Under the pieces are notes generated by a model, which worked only from the letters and a program-made list of their open reading frames with translations, was not told where the DNA came from and ran no database searches. Shown here piece after piece: positions 25,487 to 34,574 of a stretch of DNA of 64,000 nucleotides. The stretch comes from Chryseobacterium binzhouense (GTDB lineage Bacteria; Bacteroidota; Bacteroidia; Flavobacteriales; Weeksellaceae): positions 62,001 through 126,000 of the forward strand of contig NZ_VKOG01000006.1 of the NCBI RefSeq assembly GCF_007474545.1, read 5' to 3'. The first letter of the stretch is position 1; each line of letters starts with the position of its first letter. The position numbers and the translations under genes are program-made.

Positions 25487-26242
25487 ATGAATCTTTCTGT
25501 AGCAATAATTACCTATAACGAAGAAAGGATAATAGAAAAAAACCTGCAAGCCATTGATGCTTTAGCAGATGAAATCATTATTGTTGACAGTTTTTCTACC
25601 GACAAAACAAGAGAAATCTGTGAAAAATATTCAAAAGTAAAGTTTATACAGAAAAAATTTGAAGGTTTCGGTCAACAGAAAAATTTTGCGATCGACAATT
25701 GCAGTGGCAGCTGGATTTTGTTTTTAGATGCAGATGAAATTCCGGATGCAGATGCCATAAAATCTATCAAGAAGGTTTTACACAGCCATCATTCTTCCTT
25801 CAATGTATTTGAGATTCACTTTAATAATATCTTGCTGAATAAGGTGATTCGCTACGGAGGCTGGGGCAATGTATGGCGGGAAAGATTTTTCAGAAAAGGA
25901 CATGGAAAATACTCTGATGATCTGGTTCATGAAACTTTTATAACAAAAGATAAAAAAGGAAAACTTGATGGAAACATCAACCATTATACTTATGAAAGCA
26001 TTGCTCATCATGTTGAGAAAATTAATAATTATACTCAGCTGATGGCAGAAAAAAAAGTATTGCATCAGAAAAGTGTTTCACTGTTTAAAATTGTGCTTTC
26101 ACCTTTTTATGAGTTTCTGAAAACATATTTTCTAAGACTGGGGTTTTTAGACGGCATTGCGGGATTTTACATATCCATCACCGGTGCTTTCTATACTTTT
26201 TTAAAATATATTAAAATGAATGAGATTCTTAAAACTAAGTAA
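25487..26242 (+). CDS. Glycosyltransferase family 2, LPS-core type
   Basis: The 251-residue protein has a GT2 fold: NLSVAIITYNEERIIEKNLQ, VDSFSTDKTREI, and the DxD motif in WILFLDADEIPDADA. The middle and end (WRERFFRKGHGKY, then DLVHETF, then NHYTYESIAHHVEKINNYT) match the WaaE/KdtX-like group that adds a sugar to lipopolysaccharide core. A C-terminal hydrophobic helix (GFYISITGAFYTFLKY) suggests membrane attachment. It is followed 2 nt later by a polysaccharide deacetylase gene, so the two form an operon. Confidence 0.85.
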   Translation: MNLSVAIITYNEERIIEKNLQAIDALADEIIIVDSFSTDKTREICEKYSKVKFIQKKFEGFGQQKNFAIDNCSGSWILFLDADEIPDADAIKSIKKVLHSHHSSFNVFEIHFNNILLNKVIRYGGWGNVWRERFFRKGHGKYSDDLVHETFITKDKKGKLDGNINHYTYESIAHHVEKINNYTQLMAEKKVLHQKSVSLFKIVLSPFYEFLKTYFLRLGFLDGIAGFYISITGAFYTFLKYIKMNEILKTK

Positions 26243-26244
26243 CC

Positions 26245-26973
26245 GTGTTTAGGTTGACCAATAAAATTCTGCGGTTTTCGAAGACTAAAAGTGTTCGTAT
26301 CCTAATGTATCACAGTGTTTTGCCAGAAAAAGAAATCAAAGAAAAAAATGATATTATTGTAAGCAAAGAAAATCTGGAAAAACAATTACTATACATCAAA
26401 AACCACTACAGGACCATTTTTTTCAAAGATTTGGAAAACAATGCGTCTCTGGAAAATAAACTTATTTTAACTTTTGATGACGGATATTATAATAACTTAC
26501 AGCATGTAGTCCCTCTCCTTGAAAAATATGGATTAAAAGCTACTATTTTCATCCCTACACAACTCGTTCATGATGATGCGAACCGCTCTTTTATGAGTTT
26601 TAAGGAGATCAAAGATCTAAATCCTGATCTGATCGAAATTGCTCTTCACAGCCACTCTCACAGAAATTATGCTCAAATTTCTTTACAGGAAGCTGAAGAG
26701 GACATTATGGAAAATATAAGAAGTTTGGAAAAACACGAGATAAGTTTTACAAAAATTTTAGCTTATCCTTATGGCAAGTTTCCAAAGCAAAAAAAGAATG
26801 AATTCTTTAATATGCTTGAAAATGCAGGAATCATTGCTGCTTTAAGAATCGGTAACAATATTGATTCTTATCCATGGAAAAACAAATATGAGATCCAAAG
26901 AATAGATATCAAAGGAAGTGATAATCTTCCTGTGTTTAAATGGAAATTAAAACTAGGGAAAATAAGGTTCTAA
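26245..26973 (+). CDS. Polysaccharide deacetylase family protein
   Basis: The 242-residue protein has a NodB-type fold: VRILMYHSVLPEKEIKE, then KLILTFDDGYYNNLQHVVPL with the catalytic TFDDG, then EIALHSHSHRNYAQIS with the metal-binding HSHSH, and ILAYPYGKFPKQ. It likely removes acetyl groups from an N-acetylated sugar in a surface glycan. The start is GTG at 26245, the only in-frame start between the upstream stop and the conserved core. Its 3-prime end overlaps the minus-strand glycosyltransferase gene by 4 nt. Confidence 0.88.
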   Translation: MFRLTNKILRFSKTKSVRILMYHSVLPEKEIKEKNDIIVSKENLEKQLLYIKNHYRTIFFKDLENNASLENKLILTFDDGYYNNLQHVVPLLEKYGLKATIFIPTQLVHDDANRSFMSFKEIKDLNPDLIEIALHSHSHRNYAQISLQEAEEDIMENIRSLEKHEISFTKILAYPYGKFPKQKKNEFFNMLENAGIIAALRIGNNIDSYPWKNKYEIQRIDIKGSDNLPVFKWKLKLGKIRF

Positions 26974-28049
26974 CTCAGCAAGCTTTCATATAGTTTCTCG
27001 TAAGCAACTGCCATTTCTCTATAGCCAAAATTCATGGCTCTTTTTTTCAGCTTATCATTATAATCATCAACACGTTGATGATAAATTTTCATTCCGGATT
27101 CATAAATATTATACATCGTCTCCGTACTGAAATCATCAAAATAAAAAGCCAGATCGCCACCAATTTCCGGGAGACTTGTAAGATTGCTCAGAAATACCGG
27201 CTTACCAAAAAACATGGCTTCTACAGGCGGAATTCCAAAACCTTCTGCCAGTGAAGGATGACAATAAGATTCGCAGTTTTGTAAAAGATAATATTTCTCT
27301 TCATTGTCTAAATTTTCCAGAATATGAACCCTGTTTTCCAGATGCAAATCCTTTATTTTTTGTAAAAATCTTTCTTTATAATCTGATTTTGCAGATGATG
27401 TAACCAGAACAAGGTCACGGTCATTAGCAGAAATCAGATCCAGCAGAACTTCCTGATTTTTTTTAGGAAAAAGCACCCCGATATTTAAAATATATTTTTT
27501 GTTGATAAAATTATATTGCTGGCGAGACTGAAACTCTTTTCTTTCGGGAAAAGTCAGTCCATTATAAATTACCTGAAATTTCACCTCATCTTTTATTTTA
27601 AACAAATGTTTATTTTTTAAAAAATCATTCATCACAAACTCAGAAATGAATACAATTGCATCAGCATTACCAATATTCTTCTGAACTTTCCGGATAGATT
27701 TTTTGATCTTCTTTTCAGAACTGCTGTCATGAAGGAAATTCAGATCATGAAGGGTAACAACTTTTTTTTGATTTTTATTAATTGAATGAAAATAATCTGA
27801 AAGCTGATGCGTGACATGAACAAGAGAAAATCTGGCTGTATTTGCCGGGAAAAACTTATGCCAGAAATGCCAGTTGATAATGCTGAAAAATTTCTCAGTA
27901 GAAGGAATATTCTTTTCGGGACCGAAAAAAGTATAATCAAAACGGCATAATTTTTCGTCTAATCCTTTAATAAGAGCAAGACAGACATTAGCAATACCCG
28001 AATGCGGATATTTTAGTCTTTCAACATCTATTAAAATATTTTTTTTCAC
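26970..28049 (-). CDS. Glycosyltransferase family 1/4 (GT-B)
   Basis: The open frame begins at TTG 28070, but GTG 28049 was chosen (MKKNILIDVERLKYPHSGIA): the TTG lies in a TATTTTTG promoter element at 28068-28075, and the GTG begins the normal first strand. The 359-residue enzyme has a GT-B fold with VVTLHDLNFLHDSS, FINKKYILNIGVLFPKKNQE, and the nucleotide-sugar motif HPSLAEGFGIPPVEAMFFGK. It adds a sugar from a nucleotide donor during surface glycan assembly. It is convergent with the deacetylase. Confidence 0.85.
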   Translation of the reverse strand: MKKNILIDVERLKYPHSGIANVCLALIKGLDEKLCRFDYTFFGPEKNIPSTEKFFSIINWHFWHKFFPANTARFSLVHVTHQLSDYFHSINKNQKKVVTLHDLNFLHDSSSEKKIKKSIRKVQKNIGNADAIVFISEFVMNDFLKNKHLFKIKDEVKFQVIYNGLTFPERKEFQSRQQYNFINKKYILNIGVLFPKKNQEVLLDLISANDRDLVLVTSSAKSDYKERFLQKIKDLHLENRVHILENLDNEEKYYLLQNCESYCHPSLAEGFGIPPVEAMFFGKPVFLSNLTSLPEIGGDLAFYFDDFSTETMYNIYESGMKIYHQRVDDYNDKLKKRAMNFGYREMAVAYEKLYESLLS

Positions 28050-28067
28050 TAAGAAATGGCTTTTTGT

Positions 28068-28105
28068 CAAAAATAGAAATTTAATCTTTAAAATCTTTAC
28101 TTTTG
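28068..28105. promoter_or_regulatory. Divergent -7 elements in the glycan locus
   Basis: The minus strand has TATTTTTG (28068-28075) toward the gene ending at 26970. The plus strand has TACTTTTG (28098-28105) toward the gene at 28110, which would be almost leaderless. Confidence 0.45.
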
Positions 28106-28109
28106 TTAT

Positions 28110-29081
28110 ATGAAAATTTGTTTAATAAGTTTTGATTTTTGGCATTACGATGAGCACATTGTCCGAACACTAAAAGAAAAAGGCATAGAAGCTCACCATA
28201 TCAACATTGGAGCCTTTACTCATAAAGATTTCAGGGCAAGAGTGAAAAACACGATGAGCAAAGTGTTTACAGGTAAAAATCCAAAGCACGAAAAAAGACA
28301 GAATTTCATTATAGAGTCTTTAGAAAAAATAGGTAAGCAGGATCAGATTTTGGTGATTAATCCCGAAGCTATCGAAGAACGCGTGCATGAAGTGATAAGA
28401 AAATATACTGTAAAAAATATTGCGTATCTGTATGACAGTATGTTGAGAAACCCTGCAGAACATATTTTGCATTTCTTTGACGAAATTTATTCTTTTGATG
28501 ATCATGATGTAAAACAGTTCGGTTTCAAAAAAATCACCAATTATAATTATCTGAAATATCTTCCTGCCGAAAAACAAAATCCCGAACTGGATTTATTTTA
28601 TATTACTTCATATGATAAGTTACGTCTGGAAAAGCTTGATCTGCTGATAAATAAACTGGAGCCGCTTCAGATTTCATTTAAAACAATTATTGCCGGTAAA
28701 AAAGGTTGGAAAAAACATTTCAGTCAGGCTATTAATCAAAACAACATTGATATTCTGAAATTCAGAAGAACCAATATTCCGCAAAAATCTCTGCCTAAAC
28801 TTTACAGCAATTCTAAAGCAATCTTAGATCTGCAACGTGAAAACCAGAGCGGGCTGAGTTTCCGGATATTTGAAGCTATGGCTTTGGAGAAAAAAATTAT
28901 TGCTGATAACGAAAATATTAAAAACTACGATTTTTATAATCCCAACAATATTTTAATCCTCAACGAGGATTTCAGCAACATTGATAAAAGTTTTTTTGAA
29001 ACTGATTATGAAAAGCTTCCAGATGAAATTTATTACAAATACACATTGGATAATTGGGTGAATACTGTTTTCAGCTTATAA
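28110..29081 (+). CDS. Glycosyltransferase-like protein, CgeB type
   Basis: The 323-residue protein resembles CgeB/spore-maturation-type glycosyltransferases. It has MKICLISFDFWHYDEHIVRT, a strand-helix N-domain ending in QILVINPEAIEERVH, then DSMLRNPAEHILHFFDEIYS, and the C-domain segment NSKAILDLQRENQSGLSFRI followed by FEAMALEKKIIADNE. The last string is where GT-B enzymes bind the donor (E-x7-E type). No signal peptide or membrane segment is visible. Divergent from the gene at 26970; the next gene in the same direction starts 75 nt later. Confidence 0.78.
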   Translation: MKICLISFDFWHYDEHIVRTLKEKGIEAHHINIGAFTHKDFRARVKNTMSKVFTGKNPKHEKRQNFIIESLEKIGKQDQILVINPEAIEERVHEVIRKYTVKNIAYLYDSMLRNPAEHILHFFDEIYSFDDHDVKQFGFKKITNYNYLKYLPAEKQNPELDLFYITSYDKLRLEKLDLLINKLEPLQISFKTIIAGKKGWKKHFSQAINQNNIDILKFRRTNIPQKSLPKLYSNSKAILDLQRENQSGLSFRIFEAMALEKKIIADNENIKNYDFYNPNNILILNEDFSNIDKSFFETDYEKLPDEIYYKYTLDNWVNTVFSL

Positions 29082-29156
29082 AATCGTCATGACAGCCAAC
29101 AATAAATTCCAAAAATTGACAATAATATTGACCTTCAAAAACAATAAAAGCTATAG

Positions 29157-30350
29157 ATGAAAAAAGTAAGTCATGTATTGATTGTCACAAAAGAATTTCA
29201 GTCAGAATTTCAGGTTAATAGCGGAGGAACGGGTGTTTTTTATCAAAACCTTGCTGAAGGTCTTATAAGAAAAGGGATAAAAGTTTCTGTCTTCGGTTCA
29301 TCTAAAAAGCCTTTTGAACAAACAGCAGAGAACCTTTCGGTGTTTTTTGTGAAAGATTATTTTAAGAAAAATAAACTTGCAGAACTGCTGCGCTCTGTTA
29401 CCGGAAAAATTTCTTTTTTGCAAAATTTACATTTCAAAATCTATAATTGGGAAATAAATTATTTACACAAAGAACTTAAAAATTTCATCAGAGATAAAGA
29501 AATTGACGTCATAGAAACTCATGACTGGGAAGGTATGAGCCAGGTAACAGAAGATTTAAATATTCCATACATCATCCGTTGTCACGGTTCGTGGTCGGTT
29601 TTACATAAATTTTTTGGATATGGTGCTGCAAAAGGTAAAATTGATAATGAGAAAAAGGCTTTTGAAAAAGCAAATTATATTATCACGATTTCTGAAAGCA
29701 ATGAAAATATCGTAAGAAAGGTTTTCGGATCTAAAAATTACCATCTTATTTACAACGGAATCGACACAGATTTTTTTAGACCTCAACAAAATAATCCTGT
29801 CAAGCCAAAATCTATATTCTACATCGGAAATGTTTCTGTGGAAAAAGGTGCGCAAACAGCATTGGATGCTTTTATAAAAATTAATCAGAGTGAATCTGCA
29901 GCCAGCATGCATTTTATTGGCAGAGAAACTGAAATTTCTGAAAAACTAAAAGAAAAAATTAAGCAAAATAACCTTCATAATAAAGTTGTTTTTCACGGAA
30001 GAAAAGATAAAAATCAAGTTATAAAACTGCTTTCGGAAGCTGAAGTTGTAATATTTCCGTCTAAAGGCGAAACTTTTGGTTTAGCGCTTACCGAAGCAAT
30101 GGCTTTGGAAAAACCTGTTGTATGTTCTGATCTCGAAGTTTTCAAAGAAATTGTAGAAAATGACAAAAATGGATTAATTGCCAAGTCAGAAGATGATTTT
30201 GCAGAAAAAATCCTTAAAATATTTTCTGATCAGCCTTTTGCTCAGTATCTTTCTCAGAATGCCCGAAAGACAATCGTTGAAAAATTTTCTCTGGAGAAAA
30301 TGCTTGAGGAAACAGTGAGTTATTACACGGAGGTTATCAATAAAGAATAA
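29157..30350 (+). CDS. Glycosyltransferase family 4
   Basis: The 397-residue protein has a full GT-B structure. The N-domain has HVLIVTKEFQSEFQVNSGGT, with the acceptor loop in IETHDWEGMSQVTED. The donor domain has SIFYIGNVSVEKGAQTALDA, VVFHGRKDKNQVIKLLSEAE and FPSKGETFGLALTEAMALEK with the Glu pair. It should transfer a sugar from a nucleotide donor in surface glycan synthesis. It ends 5 nt from the convergent minus-strand glycosyltransferase gene. Confidence 0.9.
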   Translation: MKKVSHVLIVTKEFQSEFQVNSGGTGVFYQNLAEGLIRKGIKVSVFGSSKKPFEQTAENLSVFFVKDYFKKNKLAELLRSVTGKISFLQNLHFKIYNWEINYLHKELKNFIRDKEIDVIETHDWEGMSQVTEDLNIPYIIRCHGSWSVLHKFFGYGAAKGKIDNEKKAFEKANYIITISESNENIVRKVFGSKNYHLIYNGIDTDFFRPQQNNPVKPKSIFYIGNVSVEKGAQTALDAFIKINQSESAASMHFIGRETEISEKLKEKIKQNNLHNKVVFHGRKDKNQVIKLLSEAEVVIFPSKGETFGLALTEAMALEKPVVCSDLEVFKEIVENDKNGLIAKSEDDFAEKILKIFSDQPFAQYLSQNARKTIVEKFSLEKMLEETVSYYTEVINKE

Positions 30351-30355
30351 CCATT

Positions 30356-31201
30356 TTATTTAATCTTCTGAAACTGCTTCACTTGTTTTTCCGAAGAAAA
30401 AAGATTTAATATATTTAAAAATCCTTTCAGTAATTTCCACAAGAAAGAATGGTTTTTATGGATATACCGGATCTGGAGCATTCTTTTAGAGCCCGCAAAC
30501 TTGATCATCTCAATTTCCTCTCTCAAATGAGGAAAAAGCGTTTCATATACAGATTGCTTTTCCTGTTGGATAAGATGCTCATTCTGGGGATTACTGGAAA
30601 GACCTGAATTATCAAAGTCACTCACTACCAAATCAATGTGCATATATTTTGCCTGTTGAATTACTGAAGACTTTAAAAAGAATTCCCAGTCTGAAACAAC
30701 TTTTAAATTTTCATTATAAAAACCTATTTTTTCAAAAAGATCTTTTTTAATAAAAGTAGACGGATGAGGTAAGAATGAATGAAGGAAATAAGTCAGATTA
30801 ATATTTTCCGGCGGCGTAAAAAGTGTTTGAGGAATACCATCTAAACTGTAAATTAAATTTCCTGAAATAAGATCTGCATTTTGCAGAAAAGGAAGAATTT
30901 TCTCAATTACATTTCCATTGGCAAGCTGATCTCCGCTGTTCAGAAACAAAAGATATTCTCCGTTTGACATTCTGATTCCTTTATTCATCGCATTATAAAC
31001 ACCGGTATCGGGCTCACTTATCCAGTTACTGATGTATGGATTGTTTTGGGAAATTAGTTCTTTGCTTCCGTCGCTGCTGTTTCCGTCTACAACGATATAT
31101 TCAAATTCTTTAGAATTCTGATTGACAATGCTTTGCAAAGTTTTTTTTAAACCTTCTGCATTGTTATAATTGATCGTAATTATGGAAAGCCTGTAAGTCA
31201 C
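30356..31201 (-). CDS. Glycosyltransferase family 2, chain-extending type
   Basis: The 281-residue protein starts at GTG (MTYRLSIITINYNNAEGLKK). It has IVVDGNSSDGSKELISQN, SEPDTGVYNAMNKGIRMSNG and the LLFLNSGD motif in place of a DxD, all typical of WcaA/WfgS-like GT2 enzymes. It is closely similar to the neighbouring gene at 31246 (shared VYNAMNKGIR and FLNSGD/FMNSGD), so the pair arose by duplication. It is the last gene of a five-gene minus-strand operon. Confidence 0.88.
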   Translation of the reverse strand: MTYRLSIITINYNNAEGLKKTLQSIVNQNSKEFEYIVVDGNSSDGSKELISQNNPYISNWISEPDTGVYNAMNKGIRMSNGEYLLFLNSGDQLANGNVIEKILPFLQNADLISGNLIYSLDGIPQTLFTPPENINLTYFLHSFLPHPSTFIKKDLFEKIGFYNENLKVVSDWEFFLKSSVIQQAKYMHIDLVVSDFDNSGLSSNPQNEHLIQQEKQSVYETLFPHLREEIEMIKFAGSKRMLQIRYIHKNHSFLWKLLKGFLNILNLFSSEKQVKQFQKIK

Positions 31202-31245
31202 TTTTTTTATTTTATAAATTATATCAACAGAATTCTACCTTAAAA

Positions 31246-32085
31246 TCAATCTTTTTTCATTTTAAATTTAGGTACAAAAAGCAACACAAGGCTGATCATC
31301 CATTTCAGAATTCTCCAGGCAGCAGGAAATTTTTTAATATGAAGTACATGTTGAATTCTTCTTGCTCTAGCTTCATGACTTAACGCCAAATCTTCAAGAA
31401 ACGCACCAAAATATCTATTCAGCGTAATCTCTCTTTCAGCGTGATAAAGAGCTAAGTTTTCAGGTTTTGCTGAAATTCCCGAATAATCATAATAGCAGAT
31501 GGTCTGTTCTAAGTGTTTATAGCTTACATTGTGCAAACATATAAGAACAATAAAAAACTCCCAGTCTGCACAGATTTTATAATCTTCTCTGTAATAAAAA
31601 TACTCATCGAAAAGTTTTCGTTTGATGAAAGCAGCCTGATGATTGATTCCTCCATAGTAAAAGAAACTAAAAGTCAGTTTTTCTGGCGGAACTTCTTCTC
31701 TTCGATAGCCTTCATCATTAAAGTATATTGAATTTCCATAGAGAATTCCCACATCAGAGCTAAGCTCCTGCTGCACTTTTTCCAAAACCTGCGAATCGTA
31801 GAAAAAATCTCCGCTGTTCATAAAGATAATGTAATCACCAGAAGCTTTACGGATGCCTTTATTCATAGCATTGTAAACTCCGGAATCTTTTTCGCTGATC
31901 CAATAATTTACCTGAGAATTATTTTCAATTATTTCTTTACTTCCGTCTGTACTTCCGCCATCAATAACAATGTATTCAAAATCTGACCACGTCTGGCTTT
32001 TGACAGATTCAAAAGTTTTGACCAATCCTTCCTTGTTATTAAAATTGATTGTAATTATGGTTAACTTCATGCTCATTACCTGCAT
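31246..32085 (-). CDS. Glycosyltransferase family 2, paralogue of the neighbouring gene
   Basis: The 279-residue protein has SMKLTIITINFNNKEGLVKT, YIVIDGGSTDGSKEIIENN, SEKDSGVYNAMNKGIRKASG and IIFMNSGDFFYDS. Three in-frame ATGs open the frame; the third (32070, MKLTIITINFNN) fits the family best but the first cannot be excluded. It has about the same length and plan as the gene at 30356. It likely adds a different sugar of the same repeat unit. It sits between a GT4 gene and its paralogue with short spacers. Confidence 0.87.
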   Translation of the reverse strand: MQVMSMKLTIITINFNNKEGLVKTFESVKSQTWSDFEYIVIDGGSTDGSKEIIENNSQVNYWISEKDSGVYNAMNKGIRKASGDYIIFMNSGDFFYDSQVLEKVQQELSSDVGILYGNSIYFNDEGYRREEVPPEKLTFSFFYYGGINHQAAFIKRKLFDEYFYYREDYKICADWEFFIVLICLHNVSYKHLEQTICYYDYSGISAKPENLALYHAEREITLNRYFGAFLEDLALSHEARARRIQHVLHIKKFPAAWRILKWMISLVLLFVPKFKMKKD

Positions 32086-32094
32086 TATTTTAAA

Positions 32095-33219
32095 TTATTG
32101 TTTCACAGCATCAGAATAAACCTTCAAACATTGTTCTGCAGCGTCTTTCCAGTCAAATATCTTTACATGTTCCAATCCTTTTTGGATGTATTGCTTTCTA
32201 AGGTCTTCATCAAAAAGCAGCATCTCTATTTTTGTACGCAAATCTTCTTCGGAATCAGAATCAAAATAGATTCCGGCATCTCCTGCAACTTCTGGAAATG
32301 AACCGTGCTTGGTTAAAATGATCGGACATCCGCATGCCATAGATTCCAGAACAGGAATTCCAAAACCCTCATATAGTGACGGGAAAACAAAACATTTGGC
32401 TTTTTGGTAGAAGTGTCCCAATTCATTTTCGTTAAATTTTCTTTGAAAAACCTGTTTTTCAACGTTAAATTCCTTTAAAAGCTTAACTTCTTCTTCCTCA
32501 AATTTCCCTCCACCAGCTGCGATAATCTTTAGATCATGATTCTGTTTCAACAAAGGAACTGTTGCTCTCAGAAAAAACTGAAAATTTTTATAATTTGAGC
32601 GGGATCCTACATATAAAATATAATTTTCAGGCAGATTAACCTTTACATCAGGGTGTATTTTTATGGAACTTCCATGATGTACTACTTCTATTTTAGCAGG
32701 ATCAATATGCGGATATATTTTAGTAATATCTTTTTTGGTATTGTGTGAAACGGCAATAATTTTTGCAGCTTTCTCCATCAATAATAACTTACGCTCTACT
32801 ACCTTAAACGGATCATCAATAAAATATTCAGGCAGAATCTCATGAATCATGTCATAAACAGTAAGGACAAATGGCTTGTCACCGATTTTATCTAAAAAAT
32901 AAGGATTGTAATAAGTCGGCACAAATACATCATAATTCTTGTTTTCAAAAGCCTGATTGAGTAATTTTTCAGAATTTTTTCTTCTTAATGTTCTGGTACT
33001 TATTTTAAAAAAAGCCAAAACCCCGTACAGAAGATGAAGACTTTTATTTTTCACCATCAAATCAGTTTCATTTACATAAGCATTATCAGAACTGTAAATA
33101 GGGAGTATTACCTCAATATCATTTCTTGTTGACAATACCGAAAAAACTTCCGTATAATATCGCGATATTCCGCCGTAAGTTTGCTGATCAAAGATCTGTG
33201 GATCTAATAATATTTTCAT
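32095..33219 (-). CDS. Glycosyltransferase family 4
   Basis: The 374-residue GT-B enzyme opens with MKILLDPQIFDQQTYGGISR and has PFVLTVYDMIHEILPEYFID, AKIIAVSHNTKKDITKIYPH, NYILYVGSRSNYKNFQFFLR and FVFPSLYEGFGIPVLESMAC. The acceptor N-domain and donor C-domain are both complete. It is similar in plan to the enzyme encoded at 26970. The ATG start lies 46 nt after the stop of the upstream methyltransferase gene. Confidence 0.9.
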   Translation of the reverse strand: MKILLDPQIFDQQTYGGISRYYTEVFSVLSTRNDIEVILPIYSSDNAYVNETDLMVKNKSLHLLYGVLAFFKISTRTLRRKNSEKLLNQAFENKNYDVFVPTYYNPYFLDKIGDKPFVLTVYDMIHEILPEYFIDDPFKVVERKLLLMEKAAKIIAVSHNTKKDITKIYPHIDPAKIEVVHHGSSIKIHPDVKVNLPENYILYVGSRSNYKNFQFFLRATVPLLKQNHDLKIIAAGGGKFEEEEVKLLKEFNVEKQVFQRKFNENELGHFYQKAKCFVFPSLYEGFGIPVLESMACGCPIILTKHGSFPEVAGDAGIYFDSDSEEDLRTKIEMLLFDEDLRKQYIQKGLEHVKIFDWKDAAEQCLKVYSDAVKQ

Positions 33220-33265
33220 TAAATATTTAATTGGATTTGACTGGTTTTATATAACACACTGTTAA

Positions 33266-34090
33266 TCATTTAGAAGTGTGAGAACTTTGGCTTTGCAAAA
33301 TCCGCTGAATCTTAGCATAATCTTTTTCTAAAAGACTTTGTCTGATAATTCTGAAATTAACCCTTCTCTTTTTCAATCCGAAAAAACTCCTGTACTTTGT
33401 GATACCATAAAACGCAAAATTTATCTGCTCATGAGAAAATTTTTCTTTGGAGAAAATATGGTAGTTTTTGTATCTGTAATAATTTTTGTTGAATTTTTCT
33501 GCAATTATTTTTAATGCCTTTTCAGTATAAAAAGCAATATGCTGCCCTGTTTCATTGGCTATATAAACCCAATCTTCAACAGATTCCGATTGCGGAACTA
33601 TATCGGTCGAAAAAATAAGATTGTCAGAATATTCAAAAATTTCTTCAATCTGTTGTAAAGGATTTTCAAGATGTTCAAAAACTTCAAATGCAGTTACTAC
33701 ATCAAATTTTTTAAGCTTAGTATCGGTAATATCAAAATGTTTTGAGAAAATATTTTCGCAATACAAATCCTGTCTGTAAAATTCGTAACCCAAATCTCTC
33801 ATTAAACGGACAAATATGCCATAACCACCAGCAAAATCAAGATATTTCTGAGAATCTGGAAAAAATGTATCTATATATTTTGGTATTGCTTCAGCCAATT
33901 CATTATTTCTCTTCAAAATACCAATATCTAACGAAGTAATTGCACTATTATACGCCTCTTCTAACCAAAAAGGTTGATCTGTTTGTATAAATCCGCAGTT
34001 TTGACATTGGTGATAATCTACTTTATATTTAAGCAGTATCATTTTAGAAAAAACAGTTTCGGCAGCTGAAGAGCAAATTTTACAATTCAT
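33266..34090 (-). CDS. SAM-dependent methyltransferase with N-terminal zinc-binding motif
   Basis: The 274-residue protein starts with a CxxC pair (MNCKICSSAAETVF) and a second pair (YHQCQNCGFIQTDQPFW), which look like a zinc-binding site. A class I methyltransferase domain follows, with KYLDFAGGYGIFVRLMRDLG, DVVTAFEVFEHLENPLQQIE and LIFSTDIVPQ. This arrangement is seen in sugar methyltransferases of the Methyltransf_23 group within glycan loci. It probably methylates a sugar or a glycan end. Confidence 0.82.
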   Translation of the reverse strand: MNCKICSSAAETVFSKMILLKYKVDYHQCQNCGFIQTDQPFWLEEAYNSAITSLDIGILKRNNELAEAIPKYIDTFFPDSQKYLDFAGGYGIFVRLMRDLGYEFYRQDLYCENIFSKHFDITDTKLKKFDVVTAFEVFEHLENPLQQIEEIFEYSDNLIFSTDIVPQSESVEDWVYIANETGQHIAFYTEKALKIIAEKFNKNYYRYKNYHIFSKEKFSHEQINFAFYGITKYRSFFGLKKRRVNFRIIRQSLLEKDYAKIQRILQSQSSHTSK

Positions 34091-34108
34091 TTAGACAATA
34101 TTATCAGA

Positions 34109-34453
34109 TTATTGTCGATCATAATCATCTTCAATTCTTACAATATCGTCTTCACCGAAATAAGTTCCTGTCTGAACTTCAATAAAAACAACCGGCTTCT
34201 GAGAAAGATTCATCATTCTGTGTTTAGCTCCCAAAGGAATGAAAATACTTTCGCCATATTTTAAATGAATTTCTTTATCATCCAAAACCACAGTAGCATC
34301 TCCTTCAACAATTGTCCACTGTTCCTGTCTTTGATGATGATACTGATAAGACAGTTTCTGCCCCGGATTTACTTCAATTCTTTTCAGTTTATATTTGGGT
34401 TCGTCTGCCAAAACATAATATTTTCCCCAAGGTCTTTCGCCTATTTCTAGCAT
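34109..34453 (-). CDS. Cupin, mannose-6-phosphate isomerase/ManC C-terminal type
   Basis: The 114-residue protein equals the C-terminal cupin domain of type II mannose-6-phosphate isomerase/guanylyltransferase: ERPWGKYYVLADEPKYKLKR, VNPGQKLSYQYHHQRQEQW, GESIFIPLGAKHRMMN. The metal-binding His residues of the HHxRxExW and GxxHR motifs are present. It lacks the nucleotidyltransferase part of ManC, so it is a stand-alone isomerase or a regulator of sugar interconversion. It is the first gene of the minus-strand glycan operon and has a complete promoter upstream. Confidence 0.88.
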   Translation of the reverse strand: MLEIGERPWGKYYVLADEPKYKLKRIEVNPGQKLSYQYHHQRQEQWTIVEGDATVVLDDKEIHLKYGESIFIPLGAKHRMMNLSQKPVVFIEVQTGTYFGEDDIVRIEDDYDRQ

Positions 34454-34476
34454 AATCTGTGAATTCTAAATTTTTA

Positions 34477-34506
34477 CAAATGTAGATAATAAGATTAAAA
34501 ATCCAA
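34477..34506 (-). promoter_or_regulatory. Promoter of the minus-strand glycan operon
   Basis: On the minus strand TTG (34504-34506) and TACATTTG (34477-34484) are 19 nt apart, a full consensus match, 23 nt before the cupin ATG. It should drive five genes down to 30356. Confidence 0.72.
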
Positions 34507-34548
34507 ATCTCATTTAGATTAAAGCTCATCAAAAACATTTAATTTGAG

Positions 34549-34556
34549 TAAATTTG
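34549..34556 (+). promoter_or_regulatory. -7 element for gltX
   Basis: TAAATTTG ends 18 nt before the chosen ATG at 34575. It overlaps the upstream part of a longer open frame, which supports the internal start. Confidence 0.5.
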
Positions 34557-34574
34557 CAAAAATTTTATTTAAAA

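Noticed and set aside
28050-28070. TTG start of the glycosyltransferase ending at 26970
   Set aside because: The TTG overlaps a -7 element, and a GTG at 28049 starts the conserved first strand.
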